From NCBI RefSeq assembly GCF_051014685.1, contig NC_135050.1:186001-250000 (forward strand): 64,000 nt of DNA, in the 5' to 3' direction. The translations under genes were made by a program, and so were the position numbers. The notes beneath the pieces were generated by a model. It was not told the origin of the DNA. It made no database searches and saw only the letters and a program-made list of their open reading frames with translations. This stretch comes from Ptiloglossa arizonensis (Eukaryota > Arthropoda > Insecta > Hymenoptera > Colletidae). Below, piece after piece: positions 28,166 through 43,800 of the stretch (its first letter is position 1; each line of letters begins with the position of its first letter).

Positions 28166-31100
28166 ACGTAAAACGTATTACGTACAACGTATAACAGGTA
28201 ACGGGCAACGTGTAACGTATAACGTATAACGAATAACGTATAACGTATAACGTACAACGTTTAACGTGTAACGTGCAACGTATAGCGTATAACGAATAAC
28301 GTATAACGTATAACGTATAACGTATAACGTATAACGTATAACGTATAACGTATAACGTATAACGTGTAACGTATAACGTATAACGTATAACGTATAACGT
28401 ATAACGTATAACGAATAACGTATAACGTATAACGTATAACGTATAACGTATAACGTATAACGTATAACGTATAACGTATAACGTATAACGTATAACGTAT
28501 AACGTATAGCGTATAACGTATACCGTATAACGTATAACGTATAACGTATAACGTATAACGTATAACGAATAACGTATAACGTATACCGTATAACGTATAA
28601 CGTATAACGTAAAACGTATTACGTACAACGTATAACAGGTAACGGGCAACGTGTAACGTATAACGTATAACGAATAACGTATAACGTATAACGTACAACG
28701 TTTAACGTGTAACGTGCAACGTATAGCGTATAACGAATAACGTATAACGTATAACGAATAACGTATAACGTATAACGTATAACGTATAACGTATAACGTC
28801 TAACGTATAACGTATAGCGTATAACGTATAACGTGTAACGTATTACGTATAACGTATAACGTATAACGTATAACGTATAACGTATAACGTATAACGTATA
28901 ACGTATTACGTACAACGTATAACGTGTAACGTGTAACGTATAACGTATAACGAATAACGTATAACGTATAACGTATAACGTATAACGTATAACGTATAAC
29001 GTATAACGTATAACGTATAACGTATAACGTATAACGTATAACGTATAACGTATAACGTATAACGTATAACGTATAACGTATAACGTATAACGTATAACGT
29101 ATAACGTATAACGTATAAAGTATAACGTATAACGTATAACGTATAACGTATTCCGTATAACGTATAATGTATAACGTATAACGAATTACGTGTAACGTAA
29201 AACGTATAATGTATCACGTATGCCGTATAACGTATAACGTATAACGTATAACGTATAACGTATAACGTCTAACGTATAACGTATAGCGTATAACGTATAA
29301 CGTGTAACGTATAACGTATAACGTATAACGTATAACGTATAACGTATAACGTATAACGTATAACGTATTACGTACAACGTATAACGTGTAACGTGTAACG
29401 TATAACGTATAACGAATAACGTATAACGTGTAACGTATAACGTATAACGTATAACGTATAACATATAACGTATAACGTATAACGTATAGCGTATAACGTA
29501 TACCGTATAACGTATAATGTATAACGTATAACGAATAACGTAAAACGTATAACGTATAATGTATAACGTATAACGTATAACGTATAACGTATAACGTATA
29601 ACGTATAACGTATAACGTATAGCGTATAACGTATAACGTATAACGTATAACGTATAGCGTATAACGTATACCGTATAACGTATAATGTATAACGTATAAC
29701 GAATAACGTATAACGTATAACGTATAACGTATAACGTATAACGTATAACGTATAACGTATAACGTATAACGTATAACGTATAACGAATAACGTATAATGT
29801 ATAACGTATAACGTATAGCGTATAACGTATAACGTGTAACGTATAACGAATTACGTATAACGTAAAACGTATAATGTGTCACGTATGCCGTATAACGTAT
29901 AACGTATAACGTATAACGTATAACGTATAGCGTATAACGTATAACGTGTAACGTATAACGTATAAGGTATAACGTATAACGTATAACGTATAACGTATAA
30001 CGCTTAACGTATAACGTATAACGTATAACGCATATCCTAGAACGTATACCGTATAACGTATAATGTATAACGTATAACGAATTACGTATAACGTAAAACG
30101 TATAACGTGTAACGTATAACGTATAACGTATAACGTATAACGTATAACGTATAACGAATAACGTATAACGTATAACGTATAACGTATAACGTATAACGTA
30201 TAACGTATAACGTATAACGTATAACGTATAACGTATAACGTATAACGTATAGCGTATAACGTATACCGTATAACGTATAACGTATAACGTATAACGTATA
30301 ACGTATAACGAATAACGTATAACGTATACCGTATAACGTATAACGTATAACGTAAAACGTATTACGTACAACGTATAACAGGTAACGGGCAACGTGTAAC
30401 GTATAACGTATAACGAATAACGTATAACGTATAACGTACAACGTTTAACGTGTAACGTGCAACGTATAGCGTATAACGAATAACGTATAACGTATAACGT
30501 ATAACGTATAACGTATAACGTATAACGTATAACGTATAACGTATAACGTATAACGTATAACGTATAACGTATAACGTATAACGTATAACGTATAACGTAT
30601 AACGTATAACGTATAACGTATAACGTATAACGTATAACGTATAACGTATAACGTATAACGTATAGCGTATAACGTATACCGTATAACGTATAACGTATAC
30701 CGTATAACGTATAACGTATAACGTATAACGTATTACGTACAACGTATAACGTGTAACGTGTAACGTATAACGTATAACGAATAACGTATAACGTATAACG
30801 TATAACGTATAACGTATAACGTATAACGTATAACGTATAACGTATAACGTATAACGTAAAACGTATAACATATAACGTATAACGTATAACGTATAGCGTA
30901 TAACGTATACCGTATAACGTATAATGTATAACGTATAACGAATAACGTATAACGTATAACGTATAACGTATAACGTATAACGTATAACGTATAACGTATA
31001 ACGAATAACGTATAATGTATAACGTATAACGTATAACGTATAACGTATAACGCTTAACGTATACCGTATAACGTATAACGCATATCCTAGAACGTATACC

Positions 31101-34100
31101 GTATAACGTATAATGTATAACGTATAACGAATTACGTATAACGTAAAACGTATAATGTATCACGTATGCCGTATAACGTATAACGTATAACGTATAACGT
31201 GTAACGTATAACGAATTACGTATAACGTAAAACGTATAATGTGTCACGTATGCCGTATAACGTATAACGTATAACGTATAACGTACAACGTATAGCGTAT
31301 AACGTATAACGTGTAACGTATAACGTATAAGGTATAACGTATAACGTATAACGTATAACGTATAACGCTTAACGTATAACGTATAACGTATAACGCATAT
31401 CCTAGAACGTATACCGTATAACGTATAATGTATAACGTATAACGAATTACGTATAACGTAAAACGTATAACGTGTAACGTATAACGTATAACGTATAACG
31501 TATAACGTATAACGTATAACGAATAACGTATAACGTATAACGTATAACGTATAACGTATAACGTATAACGTATAACGTATAACGTATAACGTATAGCGTA
31601 TAACGTATACCGTATAACGTATAACGTATAACGTATAACGTATAACGTATAACGAATAACGTATAACGTATACCGTATAACGTATAACGTATAACGTAAA
31701 ACGTATTACGTACAACGTATAACAGGTAACGGGTAACGTGTAACGTATAACGTATAACGAATAACGTATAACGTATAACGTACAACGTTTAACGTGTAAC
31801 GTGCAACGTATAGCGTATAACGAATAACGTATAACGTATAACGTATAACGTATAACGTATAACGTATAACGTATAACGTATAACGTATAACGTATAACGT
31901 ATAACGTATAACGTATAACGTATAACGTATTACGTACAACGTATAACGTGTAACGTGTAACGTATAACGTATAACGAATAACGTATAACGTATACCGTAT
32001 AACGTATAACGTATAACGTAAAACGTATTACGTACAACGTATAACAGGTAACGGGTAACGTGTAACGTATAACGTATAACGTATAACGTATAACGTATAA
32101 CGTATAACGTATAATGTATAACGTATAACGTATAACGTATAACGTATAACGTATAGCGTATAACGTATACCTTATAACGTATAGCGCATAACGGATAACG
32201 TATAACGTATAACGTATAACGTATAACGTATAACGTATAACGTATAACGTATAACGTATAACGAATAACGTATAACGTATAACGTATAACGTATAACGTA
32301 TAACGTATAACGTATAACGTATAACGTATAACGTATAACGTATAACGTATAACGTATAACGTATAACGTATAACGTATAATGTATAACGTAAAACGTATA
32401 ACGTATAACGAATAATGTAAAACGTACAACGTATAACGTATAACGTATACCGTATAACGTATAATGTATAACGTATATCGAATAACGTAAAACGTATAAC
32501 GTATAACGTATGACGTATAACGTATAACGTATAACGTATAACGTATAACGAATAACGTATAATGTATAACGTATAACGTATAACGTATAACGTATAACGC
32601 TTAACGTATAACGTATAACGTATAACGCATATCCTAGAACGTATACCGTATAACGTATAATGTATAACGTACAACGAATAACGTATAACGTATACCGTAT
32701 ATCGTATAACATATAACGTATAACGTATAACGCTTAACGTATAACGTATAACGTATAACGCATATCCTAGAACGTATACCGTATAACGTATAATGTATAA
32801 CCTATAACGAATTACGTATAACGTAAAACGTATAATGTATCACGTATGCCGTATAACGTATAACGTATAACGTATAACGCATAACGTATAACGTATAACG
32901 TATAGCGTATAACGTATAACGTATAACGTATAACGTATAACGTATAACGTATAACGTATAACGTATAACGTATAACGTATAACGTATAACGAATAACGTA
33001 TAACGTATAACGTATAACGTATAACGTATAACGTATAACGTATAACGTATAACGTATAACGTATAACGTATAACGTATAACGTATAACGTATAACGTATA
33101 ACGTATAACGTATAACGTATAATGTATAACGTAAAACGTATAACGTATAACGAATAATGTAAAACGTACAACGTATAACGTATAACGTATACCGTATAAC
33201 GTATAATGTATAACGTATATCGAATAACGTAAAACGTATAACGTATAATGTATATCGTATAACGTATACCGTATAACGTATAACGTATAACGTATAACGT
33301 ATTACGTACAACGTATAACGTGTAACGTGTAACGTATAACGTATAGCGAATTACGTATAACGTATAACGTATAACGTATAACGTATAACGTACAACGTAT
33401 AACGTATAACGTATAACGTATAACGTATAACGTATAACGTATAACGTATAACGTATAGCGTATAACGTATACCTTATAACGTATAACGCATAACGTATAA
33501 CGTATAACGTATAACGAATTACGTATAACGTAAAACGTATAATGTATCACGTATGCCGTATAACGTATAACGTATAACGTATAACGTATAACGTATAACG
33601 TATAGCGTATAACGTATAACGTGTAACGTATAACGTATAACGTATAACGTATAACGTATAACGTATAACGTATAACGTATAACGTATAACGTATAACGTA
33701 TAACGTATAACGTATAACGTATAACGTATAACGTATAACGTATAACGTATAACGTATAACGTATAGCGTATAACGTATACCTTATAACGTATAACGCATA
33801 ACGAATAACGTATAATGTATAACGAATAACGTATAACGTATACCGTATAACGTATAACGTATAACGTATAACGTATTACGTACAACGTATAACGTGTAAC
33901 GTGTAAGGTATAACGTATAACGAATAACGTATAACGTATAACGTATAACGTATAACGTATAACGTATAACGTATAACGTATAACGTATAACGTATAACGT
34001 ATAGCGTATAACGTATACCGTATAACGTATAATGTATAACGTATAACGAATAACGTAAAACGTATAACGTATAATGTATATCGTATAACGTATACCGTAT

Positions 34101-37100
34101 AACGTATAACGTATAACGTATAACGTATTACGTACAACGTATAACGTGTAACGTGTAACGTATAACGTATAGCGAATAACGTATAACGTATAACGTATAA
34201 CGTATAACGTATAACGTATAACGTATAACGTATAACGTATAACGTATAACGTATAACGTATAACGTATAACGTATAACGTATAGCGTATAACGTATACCT
34301 TATAACGTATAACGCATAACGTATAACGTATAACGTATAACGAATAACGTATAACGTATACCGTATAACGTATAACGTATAACGTATAACGTATAACGTA
34401 TAACGTATAACGTATAACGTATAACGTATAACGTATAGCGTATAACGTATACCTTATAACGTATAACGCATAACGGATAACGTATAACGTATAACGAATA
34501 ACGTATAACGTATACCGTATAACGTATAACGTATAACGTATAACGTATTACATACAACGTATAACGTGTAACGTGTAACGTATAACGTATAACGAATAAC
34601 GTATAACGTATAACGTATAACGTATAACGTATAACGTATAACGTATAACGTATAGCGTATAACGTATAACGTATAACGTATAACGTATAACGTATAACGT
34701 ATAACGTATAACGTATAACGTATAACGTATAACGTATAGCGTATAACGTATACCGTATAACGTATAACGTATAACGTATAACGTATAACGTATAACGTAT
34801 AACGTATAACGAATAACGTATAACGTATAACGTATACCGTATAACGTATAACGTATAACGTATAACGTATTACGTACAACGTATAACGTGTAACGTGTAA
34901 CGTATAACGTATAACGTATAGCGAATGACGTATAACGTATAACGAATAACGTATAACGTATAACGTATAACGTATAACGTATAACGTATAACGTATAACG
35001 TATAACGTATAACGTATAACGTATAACGTATTACGTACAACGTATAACGTGTAACGTGTAACGTATAACGTATAACGTACACCGTATAACGTATAATGTA
35101 TAACGTATAACGAATTACGTATAACGTAAAACGTATAATGTATCACATATGTCGTACAACGTATAACGTATAACGTATAACGTATAACGTATAACGTATA
35201 GCGTATAACGTATACCGTATAACGTATAATGTATAACGTATAACGAATAACGTAAAACGTATAACGTATAATGTATAACGTATAACGTATAACGTATAAC
35301 GTATGACTTATAACTTATAACGTCTAACGTATAACGTATAGCGTATAACGTATAACGTGCAACGTATAACGTATAACGAATAACGTATAACGTATAACGT
35401 ATACCGTATAACGTATAACGTATAACGTATAACGTATTACGTACAACGTATAACGTGTAACGTGTAACGTATAACGTATAGCGAATAACGTATAACGTAC
35501 AACGTATAACGTATAACGTATAACGTATAACGCATAACGTATAACGTATAACGTATAACGTATAACGTATAACGTATAACGCATATCCTAGAACGTATAC
35601 CGTATAACGTATAATGTATAACGTATAACGAATTACGTATAACGTAAAACGTATAATGTATCACGTATGCCGTATAACGTATAACGTATAACGTATAACG
35701 TATAACGTATAACGTATAACGTATAGCGTATAACGTATAACGTGTAACGTATAACGTATAACGTATAACGTATAACGTATAACGTATAACGTATAACGTA
35801 TAACGTCTAACGTATAACGTATAACGTATAACGTATAACGTATAACGTATAACGTATAACGTATAGCGTATAACGTATACCTTATAACGTATAACGCATA
35901 ACGGATAACGTATAATGTATAACGAATAACGTATAACGTATACCGTATAACGTATAACGTATAACGTATAACGTATTACGTACAACGTATAACGTGTAAC
36001 GTGTAACGTATAACGTATAACGAATAACGTATAACGTATAACGTATAACGTATAACGTATAACGTATAACGTATAACGTATAGCGTATAACGTATACCGT
36101 ATAACGTATAATGTATAACGTATAACGAATAACGTAAAACGTATAACGTATAATGTATAACGTATAACGTATACCGTATAACGTATAACGTATAACGTAT
36201 AACGTATTACGTACAACGTATAACGTGTAACGTGTAACGTATAACGTATAGCGAATAACGTATAACGTATAACGTATAACGTATAACGTATAACGTATAA
36301 CGTATAACGTATAACGTATAACGTATAACGTATAACGTATAACGTATAACGTATAACGTATAACGTTTAGCGTATAACGTATACCTTATAACGTATAACG
36401 CATAACGTATAACGTATAACGTATAACGAATAACGTATAACGTATACCGTATAACGTATAACGTATAACGTATAACGTATAACGCTTAACGTATAACGTA
36501 TAACGTATAACGCATATCCTAGAACGTATACCGTATAACGTATAATGTATAACGTATAACGAATTACATATAACGTAAAACGTATAATGTATCACGTATG
36601 CCGTATAACGTATAACGTATAACGTATAACGTATAACGTATAACGTATAGCGTATAACGTAAAACGTGTAACGTATAACGTATAACGTATAACGTATAAC
36701 GTATAACGTATAACGTATAACGTATAACGTATAACGTATAACGTATAACGTATAACGTATAACGTATAACGTATAACGTATAACGTATAACGTATAGCGT
36801 ATAACGTATACCTTATAACGTAAAACGCATAACGGATAACGTATAACGTATAACGAATAACGTATAACGTATACCGTATAACGTATAACGTATAACGTAT
36901 AACGTATTACGTACAACGTATAACGTGTAACGTGTAACGTATAACGTATAACGAATAACGTATAACGTATAACGTATAACGTATAACGTATAACGTATAA
37001 CGTATAGCGTATAACGTATACCGTATAACGTATAATGTATAACGTATAACGAATAACGTAAAACGTATAACGTATAATGTATAACGTATAACGTATAACG

Positions 37101-37800
37101 TATAACGTATAACGTATAACGTATAACGTATAACGTATAACGTATAACGTATAACGTATAACGTATAATGTATAACGTAAAACGTATAACGTATAACGAA
37201 TAACGTACAACGTACAACGTATAACGTATAACGTATACCGTATAACGTATAATGTATAACGTATAACGAATAACGTAAAACGTATAACGTATAACGTATG
37301 ACGTATAACGTATAACGTATAACGTATAACGAATAACGTATAATGTATAACGTATAACGTATAACGTATAACGTATAACGCTTAACGTATAACGTATAAC
37401 GTATAACGCATATCCTAGAACGTATACCGTATAACGTATAATGTATAACGTATAACGAATTGCGTATAACGTAATACGTATAATGTATCACGTATAACGT
37501 ATAACGTATAACGCTTAACGTATAACGTATAACGTATAACGCATATCCTAGAACGTATACCGTATAACGTATAATGTATAACGTATAACGAATTACGTAT
37601 AACGTAAAACGTATAATGTATCACGTATGCCGTATAACGTATAACGTATAACGTATAACATATGACGAATAACGTATAACGTATAACGTATAACGTGTAA
37701 CGTATAACGTATAACGTATAACGTATAACGTATAACGTATAACGTATAACGTATAACGTATAACGTATAACGTATAACGTATAACGTATAACGTATAACG
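28166..37800. repeat. Satellite zone 7: large segmental duplication S2, copy 2
   Basis: The left junction is sharp at about 28,160-28,170. A standard module A tail ending in TGTAACG changes directly to TAAAACG/TATTACG of module D, which in copy 1 (17150) is preceded by a different series. Module D at 28195, 28636 and 30379 matches 17177, 17618 and 19361 (offset 11,018). Anchors at 36513, 37409 and 37542 match 26391, 27287 and 27420 (offset 10,122). To the right of about 37.7 kb the copy switches to a pattern like that of 32.4 kb. Confidence 0.83.
29214..31715 (-). other. Longest stop-free - strand frame (833 codons); not a gene
   Basis: This is the longest of the many - strand open frames. 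The heptamer CGTTATA contains no stop in any frame, and because 7 is not divisible by 3 each frame cycles through the same seven codons, reading RYTLYVI. Stops arise only at certain variant units: TATCACG gives TGA, and TCTAACG, TTTAACG, CTTAACG and the CTAG of module A give TAG or TAA. Starts come from units such as CATAACG or TATAACA. Overlapping frames in this region are open too. There is no codon bias, domain or promoter evidence beyond the repeat, so I regard it as a by-product. Confidence 0.9.
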
Positions 37801-40800
37801 TATAACGTATAATGTATAACGTAAAACGTATAACGTATAACGAATAATGTAAAACGTACAACGTATAACGTATAACGTATACCGTATAACGTATAATGTA
37901 TAACGTATATCGAATAACGTAAAACGTATAACGTATAACGTATGACGTATAACGTAAAACGTATTACGTACAACGTATAACAGGTAACGGGTAACGTGTA
38001 ACGTATAACGTATAACGTATAACGTATAACGTATAACGTATAACGTATAATGTATAACGTATAACGTATAACGTATAACGTATAACGTATAACGTATAAC
38101 GTATAACGTATAACGTATAGCGTATAACGTATACCTTATAACGTAAAACGCATAACGGATAACGTATAACGTATAACGAATAACGTATAACGTATACCGT
38201 ATAACGTATAACGTATAACGTAAAACGTATTACGTACAACGTATAACAGGTAACGGGTAACGTGTAACGTATAACGTATAACGTATAACGTATAACGTAT
38301 AACGTATAACGTATAATGTATAACGTATAACGTATAACGTATAACGTATAACGTATAGCGTATAACGTATACCTTATAACGTATAGCGCATAACGGATAA
38401 CGTATAACGTATAACGTATAACGTATAACGTATAACGTATAACGTATAACGTATAACGTATAACGAATAACGTATAACGTATAACGTATAACGTATAACG
38501 TATAACGTATAACGTATAACGTATAACGTATAACGTATAACGTATAACGTATAACGTATAACGTATAACGTATAACGTATAATGTATAACGTAAAACGTA
38601 TAACGTATAACGAATAATGTAAAACGTACAACGTATAACGTATAACGTATACCGTATAACGTATAATGTATAACGTATATCGAATAACGTAAAACGTATA
38701 ACGTATAACGTATGACGTATAACGTATAACGTATAACGTATAACGTATAACGAATAACGTATAATGTATAACGTATAACGTATAACGTATAACGTATAAC
38801 GCTTAACGTATAACGTATAACGTATAACGCATATCCTAGAACGTATACCGTATAACGTATAATGTATAACGTACAACGAATAACGTATAACGTATACCGT
38901 ATAACGTATAACATATAACGTATAACGTATAACGCTTAACGTATAACGTATAACGTATAACGCATATCCTAGAACGTATACCGTATAACGTATAATGTAT
39001 AACGTATAACGAATTACGTATAACGTAAAACGTATAATGTATCACGTATGCCGTATAACGTATAACGTATAACGTATAACGCATAACGTATAACGTATAA
39101 CGTATAGCGTATAACGTATAACGTATAACGTATAACGTATAACGTATAACGTATAACGTATAACGTATAACGTATAACGTATAACGTATAACGAATAACG
39201 TATAACGTATAACGTATAACGTATAACGTATAACGTATAACGTATAACGTATAACGTATAACGTATAACGTATAACGTATAACGTATAACGTATAACGTA
39301 TAACGTATAACGTATAACGTATAATGTATAACGTAAAACGTATAACGTATAACGAATAATGTAAAACGTACAACGTATAACGTATAACGTATACCGTATA
39401 ACGTATAATGTATAACGTATATCGAATAACGTAAAACGTATAACGTATAATGTATATCGTATAACGTATACCGTATAACGTATAACGTATAACGTATAAC
39501 GTATTACGTACAACGTATAACGTGTAACGTGTAACGTATAACGTATAGCGAATTACGTATAACGTATAACGTATAACGTATAACGTATAACGTACAACGT
39601 ATAACGTATAACGTATAACGTATAACGTATAACGTATAACGTATAACGTATAACGTATAGCGTATAACGTATACCTTATAACGTATAACGCATAACGTAT
39701 AACGTATAACGTATAACGAATTACGTATAACGTAAAACGTATAATGTATCACGTATGCCGTATAACGTATAACGTATAACGTATAACGTATAACGTATAA
39801 CGTATAGCGTATAACGTATAACGTGTAACGTATAACGTATAACGTATAACGTATAACGTATAACGTATAACGTATAACGTATAACGTATAACGTATAACG
39901 TATAACGTATAACGTATAACGTATAACGTATAACGTATAACGTATAACGTATAACGTATAACGTATAGCGTATAACGTATACCTTATAACGTATAACGCA
40001 TAACGAATAACGTATAATGTATAACGAATAACGTATAACGTATACCGTATAACGTATAACGTATAACGTATAACGTATTACGTACAACGTATAACGTGTA
40101 ACGTGTAAGGTATAACGTATAACGAATAACGTATAACGTATAACGTATAACGTATAACGTATAACGTATAACGTATAACGTATAACGTATAACGTATAAC
40201 GTATAGCGTATAACGTATACCGTATAACGTATAATGTATAACGTATAACGAATAACGTAAAACGTATAACGTATAATGTATATCGTATAACGTATACCGT
40301 ATAACGTATAACGTATAACGTATAACGTATTACGTACAACGTATAACGTGTAACGTGTAACGTATAACGTATAGCGAATAACGTATAACGTATAACGTAT
40401 AACGTATAACGTATAACGTATAACGTATAACGTATAACGTATAACGTATAACGTATAACGTATAACGTATAACGTATAACGTATAGCGTATAACGTATAC
40501 CTTATAACGTATAACGCATAACGTATAACGTATAACGTATAACGAATAACGTATAACGTATACCGTATAACGTATAACGTATAACGTATAACGTATAACG
40601 TATAACGTATAACGTATAACGTATAACGTATAACGTATAGCGTATAACGTATACCTTATAACGTATAACGCATAACGGATAACGTATAACGTATAACGAA
40701 TAACGTATAACGTATACCGTATAACGTATAACGTATAACGTATAACGTATTACATACAACGTATAACGTGTAACGTGTAACGTATAACGTATAACGAATA

Positions 40801-43800
40801 ACGTATAACGTATAACGTATAACGTATAACGTATAACGTATAACGTATAACGTATAACGTATAGCGTATAACGTATAACGTATAACGTATAACGTATAAC
40901 GTATAACGTATAACGTATAACGTATAACGTATAACGTATAACGTATAGCGTATAACGTATACCGTATAACGTATAACGTATAACGTATAACGTATAACGT
41001 ATAACGTATAACGTATAACGAATAACGTATAACGTATAACGTATACCGTATAACGTATAACGTATAACGTATAACGTATTACGTACAACGTATAACGTGT
41101 AACGTGTAACGTATAACGTATAACGTATAGCGAATGACGTATAACGTATAACGAATAACGTATAACGTATAACGTATAACGTATAACGTATAACGTATAA
41201 CGTATAACGTATAACGTATAACGTATAACGTATAACGTATTACGTACAACGTATAACGTGTAACGTGTAACGTATAACGTATAACGTACACCGTATAACG
41301 TATAATGTATAACGTATAACGAATTACGTATAACGTAAAACGTATAATGTATCACATATGTCGTACAACGTATAACGTATAACGTATAACGTATAACGTA
41401 TAACGTATAGCGTATAACGTATACCGTATAACGTATAATGTATAACGTATAACGAATAACGTAAAACGTATAACGTATAATGTATAACGTATAACGTATA
41501 ACGTATAACGTATGACTTATAACTTATAACGTCTAACGTATAACGTATAGCGTATAACGTATAACGTGCAACGTATAACGTATAACGAATAACGTATAAC
41601 GTATAACGTATACCGTATAACGTATAACGTATAACGTATAACGTATTACGTACAACGTATAACGTGTAACGTGTAACGTATAACGTATAGCGAATAACGT
41701 ATAACGTACAACGTATAACGTATAACGTATAACGTATAACGCATAACGTATAACGTATAACGTATAACGTATAACGTATAACGTATAACGCATATCCTAG
41801 AACGTATACCGTATAACGTATAATGTATAACGTATAACGAATTACGTATAACGTAAAACGTATAATGTATCACGTATGCCGTATAACGTATAACGTATAA
41901 CGTATAACGTATAACGTATAACGTATAACGTATAGCGTATAACGTATAACGTGTAACGTATAACGTATAACGTATAACGTATAACGTATAACGTATAACG
42001 TATAACGTATAACGTCTAACGTATAACGTATAACGTATAACGTATAACGTATAACGTATAACGTATAACGTATAGCGTATAACGTATACCTTATAACGTA
42101 TAACGCATAACGGATAACGTATAATGTATAACGAATAACGTATAACGTATACCGTATAACGTATAACGTATAACGTATAACGTATTACGTACAACGTATA
42201 ACGTGTAACGTGTAACGTATAACGTATAACGAATAACGTATAACGTATAACGTATAACGTATAACGTATAACGTATAACGTATAACGTATAGCGTATAAC
42301 GTATACCGTATAACGTATAATGTATAACGTATAACGAATAACGTAAAACGTATAACGTATAATGTATAACGTATAACGTATACCGTATAACGTATAACGT
42401 ATAACGTATAACGTATTACGTACAACGTATAACGTGTAACGTGTAACGTATAACGTATAGCGAATAACGTATAACGTATAACGTATAACGTATAACGTAT
42501 AACGTATAACGTATAACGTATAACGTATAACGTATAACGTATAACGTATAACGTATAACGTATAACGTATAACGTATAGCGTATAACGTATACCTTATAA
42601 CGTATAACGCATAACGTATAACGTATAACGTATAACGAATAACGTATAACGTATACCGTATAACGTATAACGTATAACGTATAACGTATAACGCTTAACG
42701 TATAACGTATAACGTATAACGCATATCCTAGAACGTATACCGTATAACGTATAATGTATAACGTATAACGAATTACGTATAACGTAAAACGTATAATGTA
42801 TCACGTATGCCGTATAACGTATAACGTATAACGTATAACGTATAACGTATAACGTATAGCGTATAACGTAAAACGTGTAACGTATAACGTATAACGTATA
42901 ACGTATAACGTATAACGTATAACGTATAACGTATAACGTATAACGTATAACGTATAACGTATAACGTATAACGTATAACGTATAACGTATAACGTATAAC
43001 GTATAGCGTATAACGTATACCTTATAACGTAAAACGCATAACGGATAACGTATAACGTATAACGAATAACGTATAACGTATACCGTATAACGTATAACGT
43101 ATAACGTATAACGTATTACGTACAACGTATAACGTGTAACGTGTAACGTATAACGTATAACGAATAACGTATAACGTATAACGTATAACGTATAACGTAT
43201 AACGTATAACGTATAGCGTATAACGTATACCGTATAACGTATAATGTATAACGTATAACGAATAACGTAAAACGTATAACGTATAATGTATAACGTATAA
43301 CGTATAACGTATAACGTATAACGTATAACGTATAACGTATAACGTATAACGTATAACGTATAACGTATAACGTATAATGTATAACGTAAAACGTATAACG
43401 TATAACGAATAACGTACAACGTACAACGTATAACGTATAACGTATACCGTATAACGTATAATGTATAACGTATAACGAATAACGTAAAACGTATAACGTA
43501 TAACGTATGACGTATAACGTATAACGTATAACGTATAACGAATAACGTATAATGTATAACGTATAACGTATAACGTATAACGTATAACGCTTAACGTATA
43601 ACGTATAACGTATAACGCATATCCTAGAACGTATACCGTATAACGTATAATGTATAACGTATAACGAATTGCGTATAACGTAATACGTATAATGTATCAC
43701 GTATAACGTATAACGTATAACGCTTAACGTATAACGTATAACGTATAACGCATATCCTAGAACGTATACCGTATAACGTATAATGTATAACGTATAACGA

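Larger units (their letters stand above)
162..29226. repeat. Module E (TATTCCG cassette) series, left part of the window only
   Basis: TATTCCG unit starts: 162, 4817, 5132, 5195, 5573, 6126, 6441, 6504, 6875, 7442, 7750, 10018, 10452, 13154, 15331, 18131 and 29149. In its full form the cassette continues with TATAATG, AATTACG, TGTAACG, TAAAACG, TATAATG, TATCACG and TATGCCG units among consensus units, ending about 77 bp later. It is clearly related to the second half of module A: TATTCCG replaces TATACCG, and TGTAACG replaces a consensus unit. I found none after 29.2 kb. Confidence 0.82.
2043..38255. repeat. Module D (TATAACA/GGTAACG cassette) series, 2.0-38.3 kb only
   Basis: The cassette joins TAAAACG, TATTACG, TACAACG, TATAACA, GGTAACG, then GGTAACG or GGCAACG, then TGTAACG. 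It often continues to TACAACG, TTTAACG, TGTAACG, TGCAACG and TATAGCG. Positions of the C in TATAACA: 2043, 3079, 3772, 9561, 11647, 14384, 14825, 16554, 17177, 17618, 19361, 20712, 21034, 21811, 22133, 28195, 28636, 30379, 31723, 32045, 37981 and 38247. The GGCAACG form marks most copies from 11.6 to 19.4 kb and 28.2 to 30.4 kb, and GGTAACG marks the others. None was seen after 38.3 kb. Confidence 0.85.
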
